This document shows, piece after piece, positions 17,841 to 26,267 of a DNA stretch of 64,000 nucleotides (position 1 is its first letter; each line of letters opens with the position of its first letter). Below the pieces are notes generated by a model. It saw only the letters and a program-made list of their open reading frames with translations, searched no databases and was not told where the DNA came from. The position numbers and the translations under genes are program-made. The stretch lies in contig NZ_JAAIIG010000004.1 in NCBI RefSeq assembly GCF_012932375.1, positions 186,001 through 250,000 on the forward strand. The letters run 5' to 3'. This DNA is from Bifidobacterium olomucense. GTDB lineage: Bacteria; Actinomycetota; Actinomycetes; Actinomycetales; Bifidobacteriaceae.

Positions 17841-20450
17841 TCAGGCTCGCAGCTGGGCTCCGAGCTTGGCGGCCTCGGCTACGATGTTCGCGCGAATCGC
17901 TTCGCTGTCTTCGGCGGACAGCGTCTTGCTCGGAGAACGGAAGACCACGGCGTATGCCAAAGACTTCTTGCCTTCGCCCACCTGTTCGCCGGTAAATACG
18001 TCGAACAGTTCGATGGATTCAAGGTTCGCGCCGGCGGCCTTGCGGATCACGTCTTCCAGCTGAGCCGCAGTGACGGACTCGTCCACAGTGAAAGCCAGAT
18101 CCTGCTTGACCGGAGGGAACGTGGAAATCGGCTTGGCCTGTACCGGTTTTCCGTCCAACGTGGAGAACAGGTCCGTGAGGTTGAGTTCAAATGCAGCCGA
18201 ATGCGCAGGAAGGCCCAATGCCTCGTTCACGCGCGGATGCAACTCGCCCACCCAACCGACGAACACGCCGGATGCCAGCACACGGGCGGCGCGGCCCGGA
18301 TGCCACTGTACCGGCACCTTGCTCGCCTCAGGCTGGTCGAAGGTAAGCTTGGCCCCCAATCGGCCATCGATGCGACGCACCGCTTCGACCGCATCCGACC
18401 AATCGACCGGTCGCTTGCCACCCAGCCAGCCGGAATCCTCGGCCAGACCGGTCAGAATGCCGGCCACATGATCAGGCTGGTCGGGCAGACCGGCATCAAG
18501 CGCGGCGAGCTGCTCGTCAGTCGGCTTCACACCGCCCGGCAGGGCCGGAATAGCGGGAGCCTCGGGGTTCCACAGGTACACGTGGCCAAGTTCGTACAGG
18601 GACACGTTATCCAAACCACGGCGGATATTGCGCTGCACAGTGGTGGCCAGCGTCGGCAGAATCTCACGACGCAGGTACGGACGATCGCCATAGAGCGGAT
18701 TGGCGATCTCCACGCTGACCTTCTTGGTGGCCTCAGCATCATAACCGAACGCCTTGTAATCGTCATCGCCCACGAACGGGTAGCTCAGCGCCTCAACCAT
18801 GCCGTACTCGGCCAACTCGTCCGCAACGCGGCGGCGGCGGATCTGATCGGCGGTCAGGCCGACCAGTCCCTCGACCGGAGCCGGAGGAACGGTGACCGGA
18901 ATCTCGTCATAGCCGACCAGACGAGCGACTTCCTCGACCAGGTCGCACGGCTGGTTCAGATCCGGACGCCAGCTCGGCGCGGTGACTGCGAACTCACCGT
19001 TGCCGCCGCCGGCCACCGTGCAGCCGATATCGGTGAGGATGTCGGAGATACGGTTGATGTCCAGATCGAGACCGGCCACACGAGCGACTTCGGACGCCTT
19101 GAAATGAATCACCTTGGCGCGAGGCGTGTTGTTCACGTCGTTGGGGTACTTGCTGGGCTCGCCATTGCCGTACTTGGCCAGCAGGTCCGCGGCCATCTGC
19201 GTGGCAGCCGGCTGCAACGCGGTATCCACACCACGCTCGAAGCGACGAGACGCCTCGGACGGAATCTTGTGGCGACGGGCGGAACGCGCGATCGTCACCT
19301 GATCGAAGTGCGCGGCCTCCAACAGCACGTTCTTGGTCTCGGCGGTCACTTCGCCGTACAGTCCGCCCATCACACCAGCCAGACCGAGGATGCGGGACGA
19401 ACGCTCGCCATTCGGAGAATCGGTGATGAGCAGGTCCTCGGGGCTCAGCACATGCTCTTTGCCGTCCAATGTGGTGAGCTTCTCACCTTCCTTGGCGCGA
19501 CGGACCACAATCGGGCCTTCGAGCTTGTCCAGATCGTAGGCGTGCATCGGCTGACCGAGGTCGAGCATCACATAGTTGGTCACATCCACGGCCAACGAGA
19601 TGGAACGCATGCCGGCGCGAATCAGTCGGCGACGCATCCAGTTCGGCGTCTTGGCCGCCGGATCGAAGTCACGCACGATGCGGGCGTAGTAGCGGTCGCA
19701 GCCGGGAACACCGTGAATCGGATTGTTGTCATCGATTTCGATGTCGATATCCACCTTCGTTCCGGGCTGATAGTCGGCCGGCTCCGGAGCCTTCTCGTTC
19801 AGTTCGATGGCCGGATCGGTGTATGCAGCACCGGTGGAGTGATGGTATTCACGGGCCACACCACGGTAGGACAGCGTGTAGCCACGGTCCGGGGTGATGT
19901 TGATCTCCAGCAGCGGCTGGTCAAGGTGCAACAGGTGCATCGCATCCTGGCCGGGCTTCAGCGCCTCGTATTCCGCGGCGGAGAAGCCATAGTCGCGCAG
20001 CAGGATGATGCCGTCGTGGCTGTCGCCCAGGCCCAGCTCACGCTCTGAGGCGCACATGCCATTGGAAATATGGCCATAGGTCTTGCGCGGTTCGATCTTG
20101 AAATCACCGGGAAGCACGGCACCCGGCAACGTAACGACAACCTTCTCGCCGGCCTTCATGTTGGGCGCACCGCAAATGATGCCGCGCGGCACTTTGTTGC
20201 CGTTCTCGTCGGTCTCGTTCCACTCGTCGCCACAGTCCACGTGGCACCAGTTGATGATCTTGCCGTTCTTCTGCGGTTCGGGGGTGGCGTCCACCACGTA
20301 GCCGACCACGATCGGACCGGTCACCTGAGAGGCGTGAATCTCCTCTTCCTCAAGGCCAACCTTGACGAGATCCTTGGCAAGCTGTTCGTAGGTCAGGCCC
20401 TTGGGAACCTCGACATGGTCCTTGAGCCAATCGATATCGATCATAGGCAT
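17841..20450 (-). CDS. pheT: Phenylalanyl-tRNA synthetase beta subunit
   Basis: This subunit pairs with PheS in an alpha2-beta2 enzyme that charges tRNA-Phe. The 869 residues are slightly above the usual 800. Domains in order: tRNA-binding OB fold (about 40-165), B3/4 editing domain (about 230-410; DVTNYVMLDLGQPMHAYDLD), B5 domain (about 440-510), a catalytic-like core, and the C-terminal ferredoxin-fold anticodon-binding domain (about 775-869; STFPPVKQDLAFTVDE). The start lies seven bases after the pheS stop, with GGGGGAG overlapping the end of pheS. Confidence 0.97.
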   Translation of the reverse strand: MPMIDIDWLKDHVEVPKGLTYEQLAKDLVKVGLEEEEIHASQVTGPIVVGYVVDATPEPQKNGKIINWCHVDCGDEWNETDENGNKVPRGIICGAPNMKAGEKVVVTLPGAVLPGDFKIEPRKTYGHISNGMCASERELGLGDSHDGIILLRDYGFSAAEYEALKPGQDAMHLLHLDQPLLEINITPDRGYTLSYRGVAREYHHSTGAAYTDPAIELNEKAPEPADYQPGTKVDIDIEIDDNNPIHGVPGCDRYYARIVRDFDPAAKTPNWMRRRLIRAGMRSISLAVDVTNYVMLDLGQPMHAYDLDKLEGPIVVRRAKEGEKLTTLDGKEHVLSPEDLLITDSPNGERSSRILGLAGVMGGLYGEVTAETKNVLLEAAHFDQVTIARSARRHKIPSEASRRFERGVDTALQPAATQMAADLLAKYGNGEPSKYPNDVNNTPRAKVIHFKASEVARVAGLDLDINRISDILTDIGCTVAGGGNGEFAVTAPSWRPDLNQPCDLVEEVARLVGYDEIPVTVPPAPVEGLVGLTADQIRRRRVADELAEYGMVEALSYPFVGDDDYKAFGYDAEATKKVSVEIANPLYGDRPYLRREILPTLATTVQRNIRRGLDNVSLYELGHVYLWNPEAPAIPALPGGVKPTDEQLAALDAGLPDQPDHVAGILTGLAEDSGWLGGKRPVDWSDAVEAVRRIDGRLGAKLTFDQPEASKVPVQWHPGRAARVLASGVFVGWVGELHPRVNEALGLPAHSAAFELNLTDLFSTLDGKPVQAKPISTFPPVKQDLAFTVDESVTAAQLEDVIRKAAGANLESIELFDVFTGEQVGEGKKSLAYAVVFRSPSKTLSAEDSEAIRANIVAEAAKLGAQLRA

Positions 20451-20457
20451 GGGTAAC

Positions 20458-21522
20458 TCACTCCCCCATCACAAACTGTTCGGCGAAGCGCACATCGCCT
20501 TCGACCAGGTCATGCATATCGTTGATGTCGCTACGCAGCAGGAGCGTACGCTCCATGCCCACGCCGAACGCGAAGCCGGTGTACTCGTTCGGGTCGATGC
20601 CGGCAGACTTCAGCACGTTCGGGTTGACCATGCCGCAGCCGCCCCATTCGAGCCAGCCAGGACCGCCCTTCTTGTCCGGGAACCACAGATCAAGCTCGGC
20701 GCTTGGCTCCGTGAACGGGAAGTAGCTCGGGCGTAGACGGGTCTTGGCTTCCGGTCCGAACATGGCCACGGCGAGCTTATCCAGCACACCCTTCAGATCG
20801 GCCATGGTCAGGTGCTTGTCCACGGCGAGCGCTTCGCACTGATGGAACACCGGCGTATGGGTGGCATCCAGCTCATCGGTACGGAACACGCGACCCGGGC
20901 TGGCGATGTACAGCGGCACGCCACGGGTGAGCAGCGCACGGACCTGATCGGAGGAGGTCTGGGTGCGCACGACCATATTGGAGCCGACGAAGCCGGCGGC
21001 ATCCTTGGCCTGATTACCCTTGACGTAGAACGTATCCTGCATTTGACGTGCCGGATGATCCGGACCGAAGTTCAGGGAGTCGAAGTTATACCATTCGGCT
21101 TCCACCTCGGGGCCGGAGGAGATCTGCCATCCCATCGAGATGAAGAAGTCCTCGACATCCTCCATCAGCTTGGCGAGCGGGTGACGGGCACCGAGCGGCT
21201 TACGGTTCACCGGCAACGTCATGTCCACGGTCTCGGCGGCGAGTGCGGCATTCTCCGCGGCTTCCTTGAGCTCGGCTTCCTTGGGCCCGAATGCGCGACC
21301 GAAGTCGGCGCGCAGCTTGCCCATAAGCTTGCCGGCTTCCTTCTTCTCGTCCTTCGGCAGCTTTCCGATGGCCTTACTGGCCTGGGTCATCGCCGAATCA
21401 GCGCCGGCGTATTCGGTTCTGATGGCTTTCAATTCCTCCAACGTGGAGGCATTCTGGATTTTCGCGATGCCTTCGGCAACCGCATCGGTCACCTTCTGCG
21501 CATCGAATAGCGCTTCTGCCAC
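20458..21522 (-). CDS. pheS: Phenylalanyl-tRNA synthetase alpha subunit
   Basis: This class II catalytic subunit has an N-terminal coiled-coil that grips the tRNA and then the catalytic core. Motif 2 is FRTDELDATHTPVFHQCE, with the phenylalanine-binding FTEPSAELDLWF and motif 3 GFAFGVGMERTLLLR. I start it at GTG 21522, which lies six bases after AAGGAAAGG and gives 354 residues. An upstream ATG at 21552 has no ribosome site. Alanine in the FSxAEx region was not assessed. It is the first gene of pheST. Confidence 0.95.
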   Translation of the reverse strand: MAEALFDAQKVTDAVAEGIAKIQNASTLEELKAIRTEYAGADSAMTQASKAIGKLPKDEKKEAGKLMGKLRADFGRAFGPKEAELKEAAENAALAAETVDMTLPVNRKPLGARHPLAKLMEDVEDFFISMGWQISSGPEVEAEWYNFDSLNFGPDHPARQMQDTFYVKGNQAKDAAGFVGSNMVVRTQTSSDQVRALLTRGVPLYIASPGRVFRTDELDATHTPVFHQCEALAVDKHLTMADLKGVLDKLAVAMFGPEAKTRLRPSYFPFTEPSAELDLWFPDKKGGPGWLEWGGCGMVNPNVLKSAGIDPNEYTGFAFGVGMERTLLLRSDINDMHDLVEGDVRFAEQFVMGE

Positions 21523-21739
21523 GAGCACCCTTTCCTTGTTGTCGCTTTCCATGTCGTTCAGCTATGCCTACGAACATGGGTTTTCCAAGCAATGTCCAAC
21601 ATCACATTGTCACGATATGACTCGACATGGTCCCCGGGGTCCATTACTCGATCAGTCAAAAAAACACGAATACCCGCAAGACCGCAGGATGTCCCTATAC
21701 ATGGAGTCGTAATGAAGCCGTATACGGACAGTGCGGCGT

Positions 21740-22606
21740 TCAGATCATTTCCCGACCGGCCATCGCCAAGCTCAGCAGCATCACCGCAGCCGAAGTGCCG
21801 AGGTTCAACGACTCGGCCTTGCCGTAGATCGGAATCGAAACAATGCGATCGCACCGCTCCAGGATTCCGGGCTCCAGACCACGTGCCTCATTGCCGAACA
21901 GCACGGCCTTGCCTGAGGCCACCGAGTCCGCATTTGCCAGCACCTGAGGCAGACTTTCCGGCTTGCGCTGCTCGGTACCATATACGTCGGCAGCCCAGAC
22001 ATCCAGCTTATGGGCGGCAGTCCAGCCGAAGAACTCCCCGGTTCCCATCCTGAGCACAGGGATATGGAACAGCGATCCGACCGTGGAGCGTACAACCTTG
22101 GGGTTGAGCGCATCCACACAGTCATCAACGAAAATCACGGCATCACAACCGGCGGCGTCGGCCGCACGAATCACCGTACCGGCATTGCCCGGGTCGCGCA
22201 CCTGCCAGAATGCGGCGATCTGAGGCTGCTCCCCCAATTCAAGATCTTCCGGACCGGTATGCATCGCACGCGCATTGCCCACGGCGAGAATGCCCTGTGC
22301 ATCCTTACTGATCTGTCGAATCACCTCGCCGGTGCAGCGATGAACGTAAATAGTGGCATCCTGCGATTGCTCCACGATCTTTTCCAGCGTGGACGAGATG
22401 ATGCGCGGATGTTCCAACGCCTGCGAGACCTCTACATAGAGGTCCTGTACTATGTCCGGGCGCCAGGTCACCGCTTCGCGCACCGTCTGCGGACCTTCGA
22501 TGAGAAATCGTCCGGACCGTTCACGGCCTTTGGCGCGCGTGAGATCCGCGATACGACGCACACGGTCCGACTTCGGATTATCAAGAATCTGGGCATTAAT
22601 CGGCAT
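21740..22606 (-). CDS. SpoU-family (TrmH) RNA 2'-O-methyltransferase
   Basis: This SAM-dependent trefoil-knot methyltransferase probably modifies rRNA or tRNA ribose. The N-terminal L30e-like substrate domain includes GRFLIEGPQTVREA. The three SpoU motifs are VRDPGNAGTVIRAADAAG, FGNEARGL and IPIYGKAESLNLGTSAAV. At 288 residues it resembles the methyltransferases usually encoded upstream of pheS in actinobacteria. The exact target nucleotide cannot be told. The start has TAAGG upstream. Confidence 0.92.
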   Translation of the reverse strand: MPINAQILDNPKSDRVRRIADLTRAKGRERSGRFLIEGPQTVREAVTWRPDIVQDLYVEVSQALEHPRIISSTLEKIVEQSQDATIYVHRCTGEVIRQISKDAQGILAVGNARAMHTGPEDLELGEQPQIAAFWQVRDPGNAGTVIRAADAAGCDAVIFVDDCVDALNPKVVRSTVGSLFHIPVLRMGTGEFFGWTAAHKLDVWAADVYGTEQRKPESLPQVLANADSVASGKAVLFGNEARGLEPGILERCDRIVSIPIYGKAESLNLGTSAAVMLLSLAMAGREMI

Positions 22607-22680
22607 AGGCCTTAGCCTACCGCAAGACCATCATGATCATTGTCAGCACGTTGTCCACGTACGTCGTCCACGTACGTCGT

Positions 22681-22795
22681 CAGCATACGTTTTTCCAGAG
22701 TTTATTCCCCTACTTCTGCAGGAACGTACGCTGAGTGAACCTCAGTGTACGTTCCTGCAGATGAGGGGCGGTATAGTCTGGAAAAACGTACGCCT
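22681..22795. repeat. 115-bp imperfect palindrome
   Basis: Two 55-base arms (22681-22735 and 22741-22795) pair around the loop TGAAC, with about 43 of 55 positions complementary. The blocks TACGTTTTTCCAGA and TCTGCAGGAACGTAC are exact. It lies between ykoC and the SpoU gene. It could be a terminator-like RNA hairpin or a small palindromic mobile element. Confidence 0.75.
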
Positions 22796-22846
22796 ACCTT
22801 TCTCATCGGACGTGACTCCGTCGAACGCGCCCCTGTCGGACGCGCC

Positions 22847-23701
22847 TCACGCACCGTGCAACGGGGAATGCCAGTTTCCGGTGGCAACGGCGATGCCGAC
22901 GGCGGTCAGCGGAATGATAATGCTGACGACATACGAAACCCAGTCAATGGTGTGCAATTCGGAGACACGCGCCTGACTGCGCTCGGCATCTCCGCCAAAA
23001 CCACGTGCCTCCATGGCCGTGGCCAATTTGGTGGCGCGACGGATGGACAACACCAACAGGCCAAACGCCTGGGAGAAGATGCGCATCACCGCGTTGCCGT
23101 CCCCCAAGCCACGGGAGCGACGGGAAAGCCCAAGGGCTCGCCAATCCTCCTGCAGCAGCGTGAACATGCGAATGCCGGCCAGACCGCCGTACACGAATCG
23201 GGGCGAAAGATGCAGAATCTGCACCAAGCCATCCGCAAGATCGGTGGGATCAAGACCAAGCATGAAAATCACGCTGGGAACCGCAATAGCAGCCACGCGC
23301 AGGAATGTTGCAGCGGCAATATACAGCGATCCGTCACTGATGGTCACCGCACCCCACGAGCAGTAGATCGTGCCACCGGTGCGACCGTACATCATGATGG
23401 TGATGAAGCCGAAAAACGCGCCCCACCATACCGGCCATGTGCGTCGTATCACGACCAGCGGGTTGATGCCGCCGATCCACAGCAGAACCAGCACTACACC
23501 GAACTGAATGGAGCCGGAGACCACATCCAGCGTGAAGAACAATGGCAGGCTCATCATCAACGGGCAGATAAAACGACTGACCGGGTTGAGTTTGGCGATG
23601 AACCATGATTGCGAAGCCGGTTTGGCCTGCTCATGCCGCTCTTCGGGAGGAGTCACGGCAATGGAGAGGCCTGCAGGTTGCGTTTCAGATGCGCTGCTCA
23701 T
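22847..23701 (-). CDS. ykoC: Thiamine/HMP ECF transporter T component (YkoC-like)
   Basis: This is the transmembrane coupling component of an energy-coupling-factor type importer (CbiQ family, 284 residues). Several hydrophobic segments span residues 45-150, and one more lies near the C terminus. The coupling-helix motif A-(R/M)-x-x-(A/G)-x-G is present as AMEARGFGG at about 235, and contacts the ATPase. It overlaps ykoD by ATGA. The TPP-riboswitch operon context gives the substrate class; thiamine versus hydroxymethylpyrimidine is undecided. Confidence 0.9.
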   Translation of the reverse strand: MSSASETQPAGLSIAVTPPEERHEQAKPASQSWFIAKLNPVSRFICPLMMSLPLFFTLDVVSGSIQFGVVLVLLWIGGINPLVVIRRTWPVWWGAFFGFITIMMYGRTGGTIYCSWGAVTISDGSLYIAAATFLRVAAIAVPSVIFMLGLDPTDLADGLVQILHLSPRFVYGGLAGIRMFTLLQEDWRALGLSRRSRGLGDGNAVMRIFSQAFGLLVLSIRRATKLATAMEARGFGGDAERSQARVSELHTIDWVSYVVSIIIPLTAVGIAVATGNWHSPLHGA

Positions 23702-25353
23702 CGCACTCTCCTTTCATCGGTTGTCGTCGAGGCCATAGTCGAAGCCGCCTTCGAGGTCATTGCCACTTCACCTGAATCGTCACCTTCGCGATATGCCGAA
23801 CCGTTTGCCGTAGGTTCGAATTGGATGGGAATCGCGCCCAGCGATTCGACCAACGGCTCATCATGGGTGACCATGATCACCGTGCATCCGAGGTCTCGAA
23901 TACCGGCGATCAGTTTGACCATTTCAGACCACGTGCGGAAATCCTGACCGAACGTCGGCTCGTCCATAATCAGGATGCGCGGCGCCGCGGCCAACATGGA
24001 GGCGACGGAAAGCCTTCGCTTTTCGCCGCCGGACAAGGTGTAGGGATTGCCCGGCGCGAATCGGGTGAGATTCATACGCTCCAGCATTTCATCCGCGATC
24101 CGATAGGCTTCCTCTTGGGTTTTGCCCATCGATTTCGGCCCGATAGCCACCTCATCACGCACCGTGTTGGCGGCGAATTGGTGCTCGGGCTCCTGAAACA
24201 CCATGCCGATGCGCCCCAACAGCTGGCGGCTCTTCCAATGGAAGGGTTCCAACCGGTCCGGCTTGGGAGCGAGATTCGGCGCAATGCGAACGTGCCCGGC
24301 CAACGGCTTCAGCAAACCGGCCAAAGTCAGCGCCAGCGTTGATTTGCCGGCACCGTTGGGCCCCATCAGGGCATATATCGAGCCCGGATAAAAATCAAGA
24401 TTGATTCCGGTGCCGAGTGCGCTGCCACGGCCGAAACTCAAATCCCGGCATTGCAATACCGGCTCATCAGGGTCAAGAGAGACGTTCAGCGCCGAGGACG
24501 AGGCTTGAAAATGAATGCCGTCTCCCTCACGGACATGACCGGCGCGGAAATCCGGAATGGCACGGCCCGGCACCCAGGCACCACCCTGTGCGAGCACATC
24601 GCCCATCGCGGAGAACACCTCATCCGGTGTGCCGTCTGCGAGTACGCCGCCTTCATGATTGTCGCCATCGCCCGAGGCCCCGAGCACGATCACACGATCT
24701 ACCAGGTCAAGCCACACATCAATATGGTGTTCGACCACCACCATGGTCTGACCGGTGGATTCGACCACATGCTTGACCGCATCATGGACTTCCTTGACGC
24801 CTTCGGGATCAAGGTTGGCGGTGGGCTCGTCGAGCAGCAGGAGACCCGGTCTCATGGCCAGTACATCGGCCAAGGCCAGACGTTGGCGCTGTCCGCCAGA
24901 CAGATGGCGGGTGGAATGGGTCAACTCCAGCGATTCAAGGCCGACGATGTCAAGCGCCTCGCGGACGCGTCGCCATGTTTCATCACGTGGAATGCCGAGA
25001 TTCTCGCAAGCGAAAGCGGCATCGTCACCGGCGCGTTCCAGAATGATCTGCGAATCGGGATCTTGCAGTACCAAACCGGCTTTGCCGCGGGCCGCACGAA
25101 CGTCCAGTCCGCCTATGGTGAGCTCGCCTTCGCTTTCACCCTCATCATCGCTGCCCAAGACACCGGCCATTGCCGCCATGAAGGTAGATTTGCCGGCACC
25201 GGATGATCCAAGCAGCAGCACACGTTCGCCAGGGCGAATCGTAAGATTCACGTGGCGTAATGCGAAATCCTTACGAGTAGAATGACGCCAACCCCAGTCG
25301 CGCGCCTCGACGCCGACTGGGGTTGGCTGTTCAAATTGCGTACGGTTGTTCAC
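23698..25353 (-). CDS. ykoD: Fused ATP-binding protein of thiamine/HMP ECF transporter (YkoD-like)
   Basis: Two ABC ATPase domains lie in one 551-residue chain, as in YkoD. Domain 1 (about 1-260) has Walker A LLGSSGAGKST, signature HLSGGQRQRLA and Walker B LLLLDEPT. Domain 2 (about 290-520) has GPNGAGKST, TLSGGEKRRLS and ILIMDEPTFGQD. It powers uptake through YkoC and the YkoE binding component. The start is GTG at 25353, three bases after the ykoE stop, without a clear ribosome site, so translation is probably coupled. Confidence 0.93.
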   Translation of the reverse strand: MNNRTQFEQPTPVGVEARDWGWRHSTRKDFALRHVNLTIRPGERVLLLGSSGAGKSTFMAAMAGVLGSDDEGESEGELTIGGLDVRAARGKAGLVLQDPDSQIILERAGDDAAFACENLGIPRDETWRRVREALDIVGLESLELTHSTRHLSGGQRQRLALADVLAMRPGLLLLDEPTANLDPEGVKEVHDAVKHVVESTGQTMVVVEHHIDVWLDLVDRVIVLGASGDGDNHEGGVLADGTPDEVFSAMGDVLAQGGAWVPGRAIPDFRAGHVREGDGIHFQASSSALNVSLDPDEPVLQCRDLSFGRGSALGTGINLDFYPGSIYALMGPNGAGKSTLALTLAGLLKPLAGHVRIAPNLAPKPDRLEPFHWKSRQLLGRIGMVFQEPEHQFAANTVRDEVAIGPKSMGKTQEEAYRIADEMLERMNLTRFAPGNPYTLSGGEKRRLSVASMLAAAPRILIMDEPTFGQDFRTWSEMVKLIAGIRDLGCTVIMVTHDEPLVESLGAIPIQFEPTANGSAYREGDDSGEVAMTSKAASTMASTTTDERRVR

Positions 25354-25356
25354 CGA

Positions 25357-25983
25357 TCAGACCAGCGCTTTCGTCCTACCGGACTCGAAACGATCCAGCA
25401 CACCGGTGGCGGCGATGGCACGCTGCACGAACCACATGAGGATACCGGCGATCACGGCACCGGAAAGCACCGTGGTGAACAGGTAGCCCAGACCGTAAGC
25501 GCCGAAGTAGCCGCCTTCGGTACCGACGTAGCCGCCGACCGGGGAGAACTCGTACAGATAGTTGCCGAATCCTGCGAGCGCACCGGAAAGGGTGACGGTC
25601 AGCGGGTTCCACTTGCGGTAACGCACGACGGCAAAGATGATCTCAGCGAACACACCCTGCACCAGGCCGATGATGATGGAACCGCTGATGCCGAACACGC
25701 CGCCGGCACCGATGATGTATTCGATGCAGGCCGCAATCAGCTCGGCGTAAATCGCAGCACCCGGCTTGCGCACGATCACTGCGGCCAGAGGACCGGCGAA
25801 CAGCCAGAATGCGCATACCAGACCGCTAAAGCCCGGAAGCAGAGCATCCAAAGCGGTGGTCGGAATCTTGTAGATCAAATCCCAGCCGGCGAAGATAACA
25901 CCGGATGCAACAGCGATGATGGAAGCGACGACGATATCCACGACGCGCCACTTGTAATTGGCCTTGGCAACGGCTTCTGCCAT
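25357..25983 (-). CDS. ykoE: Thiamine/HMP ECF transporter substrate-binding component (YkoE-like)
   Basis: This 208-residue S component has about five to six membrane segments and the family features WRVVDIVVASIIAVASGVIFAGWD near the N terminus and GAYGLGYLFTT near the C terminus. The ATG at 25983 has AGAGGG upstream; a 16-residue extension is possible but unlikely. It is the first gene behind a TPP riboswitch, with the ATPase and T component following, which defines a complete ykoEDC importer. Confidence 0.93.
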   Translation of the reverse strand: MAEAVAKANYKWRVVDIVVASIIAVASGVIFAGWDLIYKIPTTALDALLPGFSGLVCAFWLFAGPLAAVIVRKPGAAIYAELIAACIEYIIGAGGVFGISGSIIIGLVQGVFAEIIFAVVRYRKWNPLTVTLSGALAGFGNYLYEFSPVGGYVGTEGGYFGAYGLGYLFTTVLSGAVIAGILMWFVQRAIAATGVLDRFESGRTKALV

Positions 25984-26072
25984 AACAGTGCCCTCTCTCT
26001 CATTTCGCGCAAGCCATGACGAGTAACCCACGCGGACTTAGTTCAGGCACGGGTAGATAAGAGTGAAGAGCG

Positions 26073-26162
26073 ACAATTCCGTGACGAACGGCATTACCCG
26101 GTCACGTTCCATCGGTCGAGACTGACGTCTCCTCTCAGCCGCCCTAACCGGCAGCTCCCGTG
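26073..26162 (-). promoter_or_regulatory. TPP riboswitch upstream of ykoEDC
   Basis: The minus strand shows ACGGGAGCTGCCGG, the core GGCGGCTGAGAGG, then CGACCGATGGAACGTGACCG and GGGTAATGCCG, the conserved THI-box arrangement. It lies about 90 bp before ykoE. Confidence 0.92.
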
Positions 26163-26183
26163 TCAACTCCCCGACTATAAAAC

Positions 26184-26233
26184 AACCCGTCGCCAAAGGC
26201 AAGAGTGTTGTCTCAAACCAATGGCGACGGGTT
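26184..26233 (-). terminator. Terminator of the giant surface-protein gene
   Basis: AACCCGTCGCCA and TGGCGACGGGTT are perfectly complementary, separated by about 26 bases, with TGTTTTATAG following on the minus strand. Confidence 0.7.
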
Positions 26234-26267
26234 TCACGGGATGCGACTGTTCAGTCAGCGGCAACCG

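Noticed and set aside
18201..20048. Plus-strand open frame of 615 residues
   Set aside because: It lies antisense to pheT with no start signal or domain.
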